DNA of 64,000 nt from Pseudomonas lundensis (lineage in GTDB: Bacteria; Pseudomonadota; Gammaproteobacteria; Pseudomonadales; Pseudomonadaceae). The notes beneath the pieces were generated by a model. The model made no database searches and was not told where the DNA came from. It saw only the letters and a list, made by a program, of their open reading frames with translations. Position 1 is the first letter of the stretch. Each line of letters opens with the position of its first letter. The DNA is taken from contig NZ_NQKI01000011.1 in NCBI RefSeq assembly GCF_002269125.1, positions 62,001 to 126,000 on the forward strand. The letters run 5' to 3'. The position numbers and the translations under genes are program-made. Below, piece after piece: positions 41,956-50,783 of the stretch.

Positions 41956-42010
41956 TTTGGTATCCCAGGTGGTATCCCGGGCTACCCGGTGCTATTTTTA
42001 GGATACCAAA
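41956..42010 (+). repeat. GGTATCCC boxes before the second integrase
   Basis: Two direct copies of GGTATCCC (41959-41966 and 41971-41978) lie 12 bases apart. In addition TTTGGTATCC (41956-41965) is a perfect inverted repeat of GGATACCAAA (42001-42010). They lie just before the integrase start and probably are its arm-type or autoregulatory sites. Confidence 0.6.
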
Positions 42011-42031
42011 ACGGTGCCCGAGGTAGCTCCC

Positions 42032-43288
42032 ATGCCTACTCAAGCAACCCGTCTCTCCGATCGCCAGCTCAAGGCGGTCAAGGCAACTGGTAAAGACTTC
42101 GTCCTTAGCGATGGCGACGGCCTACAGCTTCGAGTACGCGCCAGCGGCTCGATGATGTGGAATCTCAATTACCGCGAACCGTTGACCAGAAGCCGTATCA
42201 ATATGGCACTCGGTCCATACCCCGACCTCTCATTAGCCAACGCCCGGAAGAAAGCCGCAGAAGCGCGTGAGTTGCTCGCTCTGGGCATTGATCCCAAAGC
42301 TCAACGCGATGAGGTAAGGCAAGCCAAACTCGCTGAGACCGAGCACACCTTCGAGAAGGTGGCCACCGCCTGGTTCGAGCTAAAGAAGGACTCCGTGACG
42401 CCAGCATATGCCGAAGACATTTGGCGCTCGCTAACGCTGCATGTTTTTCCAGACTTGAAAACAACGCCTCTCTCGCAGATCAGCGCCCCGATGGTCATCA
42501 AGCTCCTTCGTCCCATCGAAGCCAAAGGCAGTCTCGAGACAGTGAAGCGACTGAGCCAACGGCTCAACGAGATCATGACCTACGGGGTAAACTCCGGGCT
42601 GATTTTCTCTAACCCCCTCAGTGGTATTCGAGCGGTATTCAAGAAGCCCAAAAAAGAGAACATGGCCGCGCTACGACCCGATGAGCTTTCCGAGCTCATG
42701 ATCGAAATCGCGAATGCCAGCATCAAGCGGATCACTCGCTGTCTGATCGAATGGCAACTGCACACGATGACCCGTCCTGCCGAGGCGGCTACCACCCGAT
42801 GGGTAGACATCGACTTTGACAAACGCATCTGGACCATCCCGCCGGAGCGCATGAAAAAGCGTCGTCCCCACACCATCCCGCTGACCGAACAGGCACTCGC
42901 GTTACTGGAGGCGCTCAAGCCCCTCAGCGGCCACAGGGAATACGTGTTCCCGGCAGATAGAAATCCGCGCACCCACGCCAACAGCCAGACCGCCAACATG
43001 GCGTTGAAACGCATGGGCTTCCAGGACCGCTTGGTCAGCCACGGCATGCGCTCCATGGCCAGCACTATCCTGAACGAGCATGGGTGGGATCCGGAGCTCA
43101 TCGAAGTCGCGCTGGCGCATGTCGACAAGGACGAAGTCCGAAGTGCCTACAACCGAGCGGACTACATCGAGCGCCGGCGTCCGATGATGGCTTGGTGGAG
43201 TGAACACATCCAGAAAGCGGCCACTGGCAACCTGTCGGCATCTGCGATCAATCAAACCAGGGACCACAACGTCGTGCCGATACGGTGA
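42032..43288 (+). CDS. int: P4-type tyrosine integrase of island 2
   Basis: 418-residue recombinase of the same broad family as the first integrase but clearly different in sequence. It has an N-terminal DUF4102 arm-binding domain (LSDRQLKAVKATGKDFVLSD), a core-binding domain and a catalytic domain with Arg248 (MTRPAEAATTRW), His337 and Arg340 (SHGMRSMAS), His363 (ALAHVDK) and Tyr373 (SAYNRAD). All catalytic residues are present. ATG 42032 has GAGGTAG in the right place; the GTG six codons earlier is less likely. It directly follows the duplicated ssrA end, so it should use the same attachment site. Confidence 0.95.
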   Translation: MPTQATRLSDRQLKAVKATGKDFVLSDGDGLQLRVRASGSMMWNLNYREPLTRSRINMALGPYPDLSLANARKKAAEARELLALGIDPKAQRDEVRQAKLAETEHTFEKVATAWFELKKDSVTPAYAEDIWRSLTLHVFPDLKTTPLSQISAPMVIKLLRPIEAKGSLETVKRLSQRLNEIMTYGVNSGLIFSNPLSGIRAVFKKPKKENMAALRPDELSELMIEIANASIKRITRCLIEWQLHTMTRPAEAATTRWVDIDFDKRIWTIPPERMKKRRPHTIPLTEQALALLEALKPLSGHREYVFPADRNPRTHANSQTANMALKRMGFQDRLVSHGMRSMASTILNEHGWDPELIEVALAHVDKDEVRSAYNRADYIERRRPMMAWWSEHIQKAATGNLSASAINQTRDHNVVPIR

Positions 43289-44002
43289 ACGCTCACCGGA
43301 CGCCGCCAGTAACCGAGAATGACTCCCTAGATGGAGTGATGGTTGATTTGGCGACAGCGGCGACACCGGCGACAACCCGCGTAATACCTGGTTTGCAGCA
43401 TGGCGACAGAAGTGGCGACTGTCGCCGTTGCAAACCTCTCTCTTGGGACTTTCTCGGCCAAGCCCACGCGAGCGGGAAGGCTCCGCATTCCCACTCGCAT
43501 GGGCTCTACGTAATGCATCTCACTTGACCACCTAATTGCATTGCCACTGACCAGTCGTTTGCAGTTGATGGGTGTCAGCGGGTGCCACTCAGCGCGAGTA
43601 CGTCAGCCAAGCACTGAAGGACTGCAACCGACCCGGAGCGATCATAGGTTGCGGAGAGGCATGAAGTTCTGCACTGCCTGCACGAGAGTTGTCATTCACT
43701 ATCTGGCTCAGCACATAGATGGTCGCACCATACGGGCATAATGCGGAAACTTGATGCTTCCATCAACGCGTCGTCTTTGTGCGATATGGCTCACCCGGCT
43801 AGGGGCCACATCTAGTAGCGCTATCATATTGCCACTGATCGTTCTTGCGGCTAGGGTGTGATGACCGACATGACCTACAAGCTGGCTAACAGGTCGGTCG
43901 ATACGGACGCGCAACGGCATGGCGCTCCCCTCTGACATTCGAGCGCATCAGCTGCTTAAATTCACTACCTCAGACAGCAATTACGAATGGGAGAGTTACG
44001 AC
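43289..44002. other. Gap with a decayed gene fragment
   Basis: About 710 bases without an intact gene. Read on the minus strand, 43445-43345 resembles the start of the gene at 50767 (see the separate entry). The remainder shows short frames only. A weak ribosome site and ATG at 44003 start the next gene, so its promoter should be near the end of this gap. Confidence 0.45.
43345..43445 (-). pseudogene. Decayed inverted copy of the 50767-type gene
   Basis: On the minus strand this stretch encodes RFATATVATSVA and continues in DNA as ACGCGGGTTGTCGCC, then TGTCGCCGCTGTCGCC. This is nearly identical to 50884-50915, where the gene at 50767 encodes TRVVATVAAVA. A one-base shift in the copy changes the frame to Arg/Cys repeats. 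It is therefore a fragment of a related gene in inverted orientation. Confidence 0.55.
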
Positions 44003-44695
44003 ATGGCTAGATGTACAGCGCCAGTACGCGGACATAGCTCAGCGGCAGCGGCTGCTGCCTGCCCTGCATGTCGCTACGGCAGTAGCTACCGCAGTTATAC
44101 GCCGTCCTACTCCTCGTCCAGCAGCGGGGGGGGCTACGGCAACAGTCGCGACGGTGGTAGCAGGCCCAGTGGCAGTTCAAGACCGCGCTGGTCTAAATCG
44201 GGTTCAGCCCTGTCGTACACGTCTGCCCAAGTACAGTCACTCACGCCAATCCGCCAAACTATTGAGACGCGAGCAGCTGAGCAACCTGACCTTCGTGACG
44301 TCTTCCTGTGCCATGCGTGGGACGACCGGCAGGGACCAGCCAAAGAGTTGCACGCGTTGCTCGTGGCGGCTGGTGTCAAAGTCTGGTTCAGCGAGAAGGA
44401 CCTTGGCCTCGGCGTTCCGATGATGCGCGCCATCGACAAGGGCTTGGCGAATTCGCGAATCGGGCTTGTGCTTGTGACCCCTGCGCTGCTGACCCGCCTC
44501 CCCAAAGAGGGTGTCGCCGACAAAGAGCTTTCGGTACTCCTGGCGGGTAACCAGCTCGCCCCCATCGTACACAATACGACGTATGAAGCTCTCCGTAATG
44601 TCAGCCCCTTACTCGCGTCCCGAAGCGGCTTCGACACTGCCGAAGACACAATGGCGGTGATCGCGGCAAAAATCGCCGAGCTGGTCGCGCTCTAG
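44003..44695 (+). CDS. TIR-domain protein with cysteine-rich N-terminus
   Basis: 230 residues from MARCTAPVRGH. Cys4, His11, Cys20 and Cys23 could bind zinc. A Ser/Gly/Tyr-rich, probably disordered linker (about 25-65) precedes a TIR domain from about residue 97. Its elements are RDVFLCHAWDD for strand one, VKVWFSEKDLGLGVPMMRAI for the BB-loop region, IGLVLVTPALL, and KELSVLLAGN with a candidate catalytic Glu. The end (TMAVIAAKIAELVAL) completes the fold. Such TIR proteins act as NAD-degrading defence effectors in other systems; no partner gene adjoins. The start is chosen by GGGAGAG and the cysteine-rich head. Confidence 0.82.
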   Translation: MARCTAPVRGHSSAAAAAACPACRYGSSYRSYTPSYSSSSSGGGYGNSRDGGSRPSGSSRPRWSKSGSALSYTSAQVQSLTPIRQTIETRAAEQPDLRDVFLCHAWDDRQGPAKELHALLVAAGVKVWFSEKDLGLGVPMMRAIDKGLANSRIGLVLVTPALLTRLPKEGVADKELSVLLAGNQLAPIVHNTTYEALRNVSPLLASRSGFDTAEDTMAVIAAKIAELVAL

Positions 44696-44781
44696 CTCTA
44701 TTGCCCACATGAGTTCGCTATCCCGACTCGGCTGTTTGGAAAAACGCGCCCTAACCCTTCGGTCAGCCAGAATTGCTAACG

Positions 44782-46158
44782 CTAAAGTGCATGGACGTCA
44801 AAAAATTGGTAACGAACGTCAGCGAATTCGCTCTCGGGTTTTATGGTAGGAGGGAGCGCTTGAGGGCCTCCATTGGGTGGATGTAGCAGTGTTAGCGCGT
44901 GTTGCACGAGTCGTAGTCGAGAGGAAAGACGATTTCGCTCATTCAAGAGTGCGTTCTTGTCGGTAAACCAGGTCTGCTCGACGCACGCGATTTCCACCTG
45001 CAGTCTCTCAATCTCAGCCTTGATCTCAGGCTCAGGAAGGCTTGCGTAGTAAACAGCCACTGGGAAGTCAAAAGAGCAGGTCGAAGGTGCTGTCAGGCCC
45101 GTTCCGGCCGCTTTACGGCCGTAGTCCCAATTATCCCAGCGTGTGAAAGCAAGTCGCCACATTTCCCTCGACTCCTCCGCTCCCATCGCCTGGATGAAAG
45201 GAACGAGAAGCCTAGCAACCCCGTTAGCTGTCTTGGGTAGGGTCCAGAGCTCGACAGCATCGATGAAGGCGGCCCAGTGCGTGGCAGTTAGCTGGGCCAG
45301 CGCGATCGGGAGCGCCATCTCTGTCACCGTGCCTTCATGTGGATAGCGAGCGAGGTCCATGATCCACCCTCGCCATCGTTCGGTCTGGGCGACCTGAACA
45401 TGCAGCGCGGCAATGTCCGCCACTGTCGCTTCTGGCACCTGTGCTACTGGGCAATCAGCAAGGGAGCAAACGCTGAGGTATTTGAACGTAACGTCGTTGA
45501 CTGACAAAGCGAGTTGAATGGATTGCGGTCCAAGGAGACGTTGGACTGCAAGCGAAAAAAGCACATCTCGCTTTTCCTGAATCAGGCGGGAAACTTCGGC
45601 AGGCGCAAATGCCGTTAGCAGCAAGATCGCGACGCAAGCATCCGGCGCAATGTCTGCTTCTTGATGACGTGTCAATTGTCCAAGGCGGTGGTAGTTGGCA
45701 TCGCGATCGGCTGTTTGCAGCGCGTCGCGCCATTCTTGCTGCGATTGGTGCCGGGATATCATGCGGATATCCGGAGACGATTCTTCCACCAGGGTGACCA
45801 GACTTTTCATGAAGTGAGCGTGCGCGAGCGCTTGTGGAACGATCTGCGCAGCTTCTGAGGCCGAGGTCGAGGCGATATACAGGGTAGTCAAGACAATCCG
45901 AAGGGGATTCAGGCTTTGGTCAGGTTCTAGGGGCAGCACTTCAAGCTGTCGAAGCGCCCATTGTTGAGCATGAACTCGGTGCAATGCCTGTTCTTCTGGA
46001 GTGCCAGATTCGCTCCCGTGCCAAAGTAGTCGATTGAGCGCTCGGTTGAAAGCCTTGACCTCACATGGGTTAGCAGCAAGGAGCGTCCCATGGCTGTCCT
46101 CCAAGGCGGTGGAAACAGCTTCGGGCATATTAACGAGTTGTAACGACTGTTCTTTCAT
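44782..46158 (-). CDS. Unrecognised helical protein, coupled to the 46155 gene
   Basis: 458 residues from MKEQSLQLVNMPEAVSTALE. The ATG overlaps the upstream stop as ATGA, which fixes the start. The protein looks almost entirely alpha-helical, rich in Ala, Leu and Gln, like a repeat-type scaffold. A coiled coil lies near the C-terminus (EIKAEIERLQVEIACVEQTW and LLNERNRLSSRLRLVQHAL). No signal peptide, membrane span or catalytic motif was seen. The tight coupling shows it works with the 607-residue protein. I know no function for it. Confidence 0.7.
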   Translation of the reverse strand: MKEQSLQLVNMPEAVSTALEDSHGTLLAANPCEVKAFNRALNRLLWHGSESGTPEEQALHRVHAQQWALRQLEVLPLEPDQSLNPLRIVLTTLYIASTSASEAAQIVPQALAHAHFMKSLVTLVEESSPDIRMISRHQSQQEWRDALQTADRDANYHRLGQLTRHQEADIAPDACVAILLLTAFAPAEVSRLIQEKRDVLFSLAVQRLLGPQSIQLALSVNDVTFKYLSVCSLADCPVAQVPEATVADIAALHVQVAQTERWRGWIMDLARYPHEGTVTEMALPIALAQLTATHWAAFIDAVELWTLPKTANGVARLLVPFIQAMGAEESREMWRLAFTRWDNWDYGRKAAGTGLTAPSTCSFDFPVAVYYASLPEPEIKAEIERLQVEIACVEQTWFTDKNALLNERNRLSSRLRLVQHALTLLHPPNGGPQALPPTIKPESEFADVRYQFFDVHAL

Positions 46159-47978
46159 ACCGCGCGCTCCGTGTCGGGGACGCTTTTCCATATCAAGTAC
46201 TTTTCCCCTTGAAGCTGTCCCCACAAGTCCTGGAAGGCCTGTGCAATTGCTTCGCCGTGCGTGACTTTCTGCAGTATGTGGTGTTCAGCACCGAAGCTAT
46301 TGATGGACGTCCCCAGCGACCAGGCCAGAGCGGAACCCTGAGCTCTTGGGAAAATGATGAAGCGGTCGTGGAATGCCCAGCCTGCGCCTCCTTCGCGAAT
46401 GCGAAACTCAAGCTCAAGCCCAAGACAGTTGCCTTTTGCTGATTCCAGCTTTTCAGCTTGTAGACGTTTCACGCGCTTTGCCTTCTCACGTGCCTGTCTT
46501 CGCCGTTCCCGCTCATCGATGGGTTCCTGGTCCTCCCTAGTCTTTGTCGAGTCACTGATGGTCTTGCCTGAAGTCAAGGCAAGAAGTCGAACGCCGTCAT
46601 GTGGGCAATAGAAAAGCGTTCGTAGGACGTCATCCGCAGTGAGGTAGGGGTCCCACAACCACACACCTTCATTACCATGCTGGCGCATAAGCTCGTGCAG
46701 GTCCTCAAGTGCGGCTGCCTTTCTTTTGAGCTTTGGCTGAGCGTCGACTGGCGGTCCTTCCTGGCCAGTATCAGCAGCCTGAACGTCTGTTGCTGTCACT
46801 GGTGCCTGCGGTGGGTTGGGATCTGCGTCGAGGCCGTATTGCACGAACTCCTTGCGCGCCCTGAGGCTTGAGATGGAATCGCTGAACACCCGTTGAGCAA
46901 CCCATGGCTCCCGCGGCCTTTCGGGAGGGCTGCCAATGAGCTGCCCCGGTTCGGATGGTTCTTTGAGGAAAATCGTTTTTTCGCATTCGTTTCCAGCAAA
47001 ATTAGTGAACCGAAACTTGCGATTTTTGGCGCTGGCTCCTTCGCCAGCGATCCGCATCGACATCCTGACAGAGGTGAAAAATCTCATCGCCGGTGTGGCA
47101 CCTAACAGTACCCGCTTCTCCATGTCCCAAATACGTATTCGTCCACCGCCCCCGCGAGCATTGAGTTCAAGGGTCGCTTCGCCGGTAGTGATCACTGCCG
47201 AATCAAAACTGCTCAAGGCCGCGTCGTCCAGAATTTCGGCGGTGATCTGGACCTTTCTGGGAGTGACGTCTGGGTGCCAGGCAATGCCTAGCCGATGCTC
47301 TCCGCCGGGGGAGTTGCGAACGACAGTAGAAAACACCGTCACGGGTAGTTGGATGATGATGTTGCCGAGCCGATCGGACATGCCGTCCAATTTTATCGGC
47401 ACTATTTGACCTACGACCTTGGCAAGCTGAGTCAGCCTGCGGGAGTCATCGAGCAGGAACCGGAGGTGCTCCTTCGTCGTGTCAAACAGCTCCAGCGTAT
47501 GGGAGCCCTCGAAGAAATTGTTTTTGAGAATACCGTTCCAAGGGTGCGGTTGGTCTGCATCGGGTGGGATGAACTGAGGCGGGGTGGAGGCAAGAGCGCC
47601 GAATGTAATATCAGCATTTGACGTCTTCCAGTGACCACTCAGCTCACACTCTGTAACCCTTTGTAAAAAATCGGAAGCAGAAAGTCGATACCGCATAACG
47701 CCAAACGAGCAGCTGACTTTCGGGAGCTTAAGACGATCTTGGTTGAGACGAATAGCGTTCCAATCAATTTCACTCGGCGCTTCGGCCGTCTCCGCTACCG
47801 CGACCGTTAGCACGTTGAAGATTTTTTTGCCCTCAAAGCCTAGGATTTCGGTGATCTCGACGCTGTTGTAAAAACCCAGTACGCCTGGTTCCATGAGCTC
47901 AATCAGCTTGGCTCGTGCTCTTGCCAGATCCCACTCAATTGTCTTTTTCAGCATGCTTTGACCATCAAGAAATGCCAT
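46155..47978 (-). CDS. Large unrecognised protein with PLD-like C-terminus
   Basis: 607 residues. The N-terminal about 380 residues are not recognised, although the general design recalls the VPA1262-type proteins (weak, from memory). A low-complexity linker (about 380-420, Pro/Gln/Ala-rich) leads to a C-terminal region of the phospholipase-D type. WLWDPYLTADDVLRTLFY followed by VRLLALTSG is the first half; after a highly charged insert (ERERRRQAREKAKR) comes AGWAFHDRFIIFP with AWSLGTSINSFG, a degenerate HxK/D half as in PLD-like defence proteins. The catalytic Lys is replaced (H-D-R), so activity is uncertain. It forms an ATGA-coupled operon with the 458-residue protein. Confidence 0.68.
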   Translation of the reverse strand: MAFLDGQSMLKKTIEWDLARARAKLIELMEPGVLGFYNSVEITEILGFEGKKIFNVLTVAVAETAEAPSEIDWNAIRLNQDRLKLPKVSCSFGVMRYRLSASDFLQRVTECELSGHWKTSNADITFGALASTPPQFIPPDADQPHPWNGILKNNFFEGSHTLELFDTTKEHLRFLLDDSRRLTQLAKVVGQIVPIKLDGMSDRLGNIIIQLPVTVFSTVVRNSPGGEHRLGIAWHPDVTPRKVQITAEILDDAALSSFDSAVITTGEATLELNARGGGGRIRIWDMEKRVLLGATPAMRFFTSVRMSMRIAGEGASAKNRKFRFTNFAGNECEKTIFLKEPSEPGQLIGSPPERPREPWVAQRVFSDSISSLRARKEFVQYGLDADPNPPQAPVTATDVQAADTGQEGPPVDAQPKLKRKAAALEDLHELMRQHGNEGVWLWDPYLTADDVLRTLFYCPHDGVRLLALTSGKTISDSTKTREDQEPIDERERRRQAREKAKRVKRLQAEKLESAKGNCLGLELEFRIREGGAGWAFHDRFIIFPRAQGSALAWSLGTSINSFGAEHHILQKVTHGEAIAQAFQDLWGQLQGEKYLIWKSVPDTERAV

Positions 47979-48096
47979 GGCTGCCGCTCGATGACTTGGT
48001 CAGACAGTCAACGGTAGCAGCCGCAGAAAGGTGATGTTATCGCAAGACGGCATGACCGGGCCGTGAATGCTGCACAAGGGGGCCGAGGGCGCTCAT

Positions 48097-48399
48097 TTAA
48101 GCGTCCTCTGCGGGACCGAAACACCCAGTGCAATGTCCTTGAGGTAGCAGCTGGTGGATTCCGCCGCCGCATTGCATAGATGAGTTCGCCGGACGCTTAC
48201 GTCGTCTCGACGTGCCTGCACACAGCACCGGGACAATCTCAGAGTCGTTGATCCGATAAATAATGCGGACATCGCCTGTACGGATGCGGAGACAGCTAGC
48301 GAGGGAGCCCATTAGGGTTTTGCTAGTTTTATCCGGCTCCCCGTTGATGATGAGCTCCTTGATTACTTTCAGTACTCTCTGGGCTGCGGTAGAGGCCAC
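48097..48399 (-). pseudogene. Truncated and frameshifted RelE/ParE-type toxin
   Basis: The frame reads STAAQRVLKVIKELIINGEP, LRIRTGDVRIIYRINDSEIV and PVLCAGT, the core of RelE/ParE mRNA- or gyrase-targeting toxins. The N-terminal strand and helix are missing: a stop codon stands four codons upstream of a GTG. The expected ending (RDDV followed by a short tail) occurs in the next frame after ACG, so one base has been gained there. No antitoxin gene is adjacent. It is most likely a non-functional remnant. Confidence 0.65.
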
Positions 48400-49382
48400 T
48401 TTGGGATGTTAGCCTGCATCAGAGAAAGTCCGCTTTTTGGCCGTTCTCCGCCGGTCGTCACTACGGCGTGTGCTGGTCAAGTCGAATGCAAACGGTTGAT
48501 CAGCACGAATGCAATTGACTGGTCAGTGACAATGCAAATGGGTGGTCAAGTCCATGCAATTACGCAGGCTCACATTAAAAACCGACGAACGACCACCCGG
48601 CCATGGAAAGCCACCGGCCTCCAAGGTCTTCCAACGCTACCGATTGGCGCAACAGCCGCCCCCAAAATACTGTTGACCGCGAGCAGAACGAGCGCTAAAC
48701 CAAAACTGTACAAGCGCTGTCCTCGACAGCACCCAGGTAGCCAGAACCTTTGAGGCTACGCCACACCGTGGTGGTTCACCCCCAAGTGCGATTAGCGTCC
48801 GGCGGCTCGCACGGTCACAGCGATGTGATGGATGCCCACTTTTCCAGAATGCCCACTGCGGCAATTCAGGCCTTCTCCTGGCTGCTCTGCAGCAACTTAT
48901 CCGCTTGGCCATTTCTTGCGCCAACCTGTTGCCCGTCTCTTTGCCTCCTAAAGAGACGGGCGCATATCACACTGCTGCAGCCCTGCTCGCACGGGCCTTT
49001 GCGGCTTTCCCCCTCGTGACAATCGGCGTGACAAACACCGAATGCTCACTCGCCACAGCGATGCCGATGACGGTGCCGCAGCCCATGAAATGGACTGCCC
49101 CTGACTGACAGTCAGGCATGCCCCGGTCATCACCTCGCTGCCTTCACCTGACTCAGGATCTCGCGGTATCGGTCTCGTCAGCCAGTGCAGCCTCCACCCG
49201 CCCACCGCTATCGGTGTTCAGGAGGCCAGATCATGAGATGCCCAAGCTCCCGGTCGTAAGGTGCCGTTAGTCCCGCGTTAGTGGACAACCCTCACAGGTC
49301 GCAGGGGCCTTAATCCCTGATAACACTCAACAACCGTGGCGGGATGGGTGAGGACGAAGTCGATAATCTCAGGAGAATAGCG
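48400..49382. other. Long gap with possible insertion-sequence debris
   Basis: About 980 bases. Near the start (48476-48562) is a run of four imperfect units with ATGCAA and TGGTCA (see separate entry). A stem AAGAGACGGG/CCCGTCTCTT flanks 48931-48962. Several frames of 60-115 codons overlap on both strands without ribosome sites or recognisable content. No gene is called. Confidence 0.45.
48476..48562. repeat. Multiple short repeats, IS21-like end remnant
   Basis: Units GAATGCAAACGGTTGATCAG, GAATGCAATTGACTGGTCAG, AATGCAAATGGGTGGTCAAG and a final CATGCAATTACGC follow each other at 22-24 base intervals. Multiple internal repeats of this kind are typical of IS21-family ends. No istA or istB gene remains, so this would be a remnant. 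Confidence 0.4.
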
Positions 49383-50783
49383 ATGCAACTGTGCGAAGCG
49401 TTCGAGCCACCACAACCATTGCTGGAATACCAGCAGGCGCCACTGCCCTACCCGGTCGAAGCACTCGGGGAACTGTTGGGCTCTGCGGTCGAACGACTGG
49501 CCGAGGTGATCGGCGTGCCCTGCGCCATGGCTGCACAATCGGTGCTGGCCAGCGCTGCTCTGGTGAGCCAGAGTCATGCCAATGTCCAACTCGATGGCCG
49601 AACCTATCCATTGTCCCTCTACCTACTGACGGTGGCGTCCTCGGGTGATCGCAAAAGCGCGGTGGATCACCTGGCACTGAAGGCGGCGCGCGAGTGGGAA
49701 CGACAGCAGTGGACCCTGTATGAGGAAAAGCTCAAAGCCTATCGTGCCGCTACCAGCATCATGGCCAAACCCAAAACATCAAGGAGACACGCGGAGGCGG
49801 AAGGCGGTGAGCCATCCGAGCCGGTACCGCCAAGACTGATCATTGCCGAACCCACCATTGAGGCCCTGGTCAAAAGTCTGTGCCATGGCTTGCCCAGCAT
49901 GGGCTTGTTTAATGATGAAGGTGGCCAGTTCTTGGGCAGCAGCACCATGAGCAAAGAGAATCGGCTCAAGGCGATCACCACCTTGTCGACACTGTGGGAT
50001 GGCAGCCCGATCGACCGGGCGCGCTCCATGACAGGCGAAAGCCTGCGGGCCTATGACCGCCGCCTCAGTCTGCATTTGATGCTGCAACCCTACCTTGCCA
50101 ACCAGCTGTTCAAAGACCCGGTGATCAATGGTCAAGGCATCCTGGGCCGTTGCCTGATCAGTTGGCCCGAGCGCCTGGCCGGCCAGCGGCTCTACAAGGC
50201 GATCGACTTGAGCCGGGATGCCAGAGTCCAGCGCTACCAACAGCGGATCACCGCCCTGCTGCAACAACCCTGGTCGCTTCACAAGGATGGCTCACTCAAT
50301 CCCGCCACGCTGGAGCTGACTCCCCGTGCCCGTCGTGCCTGGATTGATATTCACGACACCATCGAATGTCAGTCTGGCGAGTTCGGCGAGCTGGCCGGCG
50401 TCCAGCCTGTCGCAGGCAAGGCCGCGGCGAATGTACTGCGCATCGCAGGTGTGCTGGCCATGGTTGAAGAGGCCAGTTCGTTGGACGAAGCACACATCCA
50501 GCGCGCTTCCACGTTGATGGATTACTACTTGGCCGAGATTCAGCGCCTGACCGAACAGGAGCCGGTGAATAGCCGATGCGAAGAGGCTGATCGGCTGCTG
50601 CGCTGGCTGGTGCAGAAAGGCTGGACTCACTTCGCCCTTCGCGATGTCAATCGCAACGGCCCGCGTTTTGCCCGCAAGAGCGCTGACCATACCGCCTCTC
50701 TATTGGTCGTGCTGATCACTCATCGCTGGCTGAGCAGCCGCGACGGAAAAACTTTCGAGGTCCGCCATGTTTCGCCTCAATGA
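49383..50783 (+). CDS. DUF3987 (YfjI-like) protein
   Basis: 466 residues from MQLCEAFEPPQPLLEYQQAP; AGGAGAATAGCG before this ATG favours it over a frame start 13 codons earlier. It belongs to the DUF3987 group, which includes YfjI of the CP4-57 island and has a primase/helicase-like P-loop relation. The segments VASSGDRKSAVDHLAL (a degenerate Walker A near residue 95) and GLFNDEGGQFLGS (Walker B-like near 180) support a divergent ATPase. It is the first of four overlapping genes with an unknown protein, an Integrase_1-type recombinase and a small unknown protein. This group recurs in mobile elements, but its job is unknown. Confidence 0.8.
   Translation: MQLCEAFEPPQPLLEYQQAPLPYPVEALGELLGSAVERLAEVIGVPCAMAAQSVLASAALVSQSHANVQLDGRTYPLSLYLLTVASSGDRKSAVDHLALKAAREWERQQWTLYEEKLKAYRAATSIMAKPKTSRRHAEAEGGEPSEPVPPRLIIAEPTIEALVKSLCHGLPSMGLFNDEGGQFLGSSTMSKENRLKAITTLSTLWDGSPIDRARSMTGESLRAYDRRLSLHLMLQPYLANQLFKDPVINGQGILGRCLISWPERLAGQRLYKAIDLSRDARVQRYQQRITALLQQPWSLHKDGSLNPATLELTPRARRAWIDIHDTIECQSGEFGELAGVQPVAGKAAANVLRIAGVLAMVEEASSLDEAHIQRASTLMDYYLAEIQRLTEQEPVNSRCEEADRLLRWLVQKGWTHFALRDVNRNGPRFARKSADHTASLLVVLITHRWLSSRDGKTFEVRHVSPQ

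Noticed and set aside
48476..48562. Regular short repeats considered as a CRISPR array
   Set aside because: Units are only about 23 bases apart, imperfect, without spacer/repeat alternation, and no cas genes are present.
48406..49205. Several overlapping frames of 67-115 codons on both strands
   Set aside because: No frame dominates, no ribosome sites, no recognisable protein; the region looks like debris.
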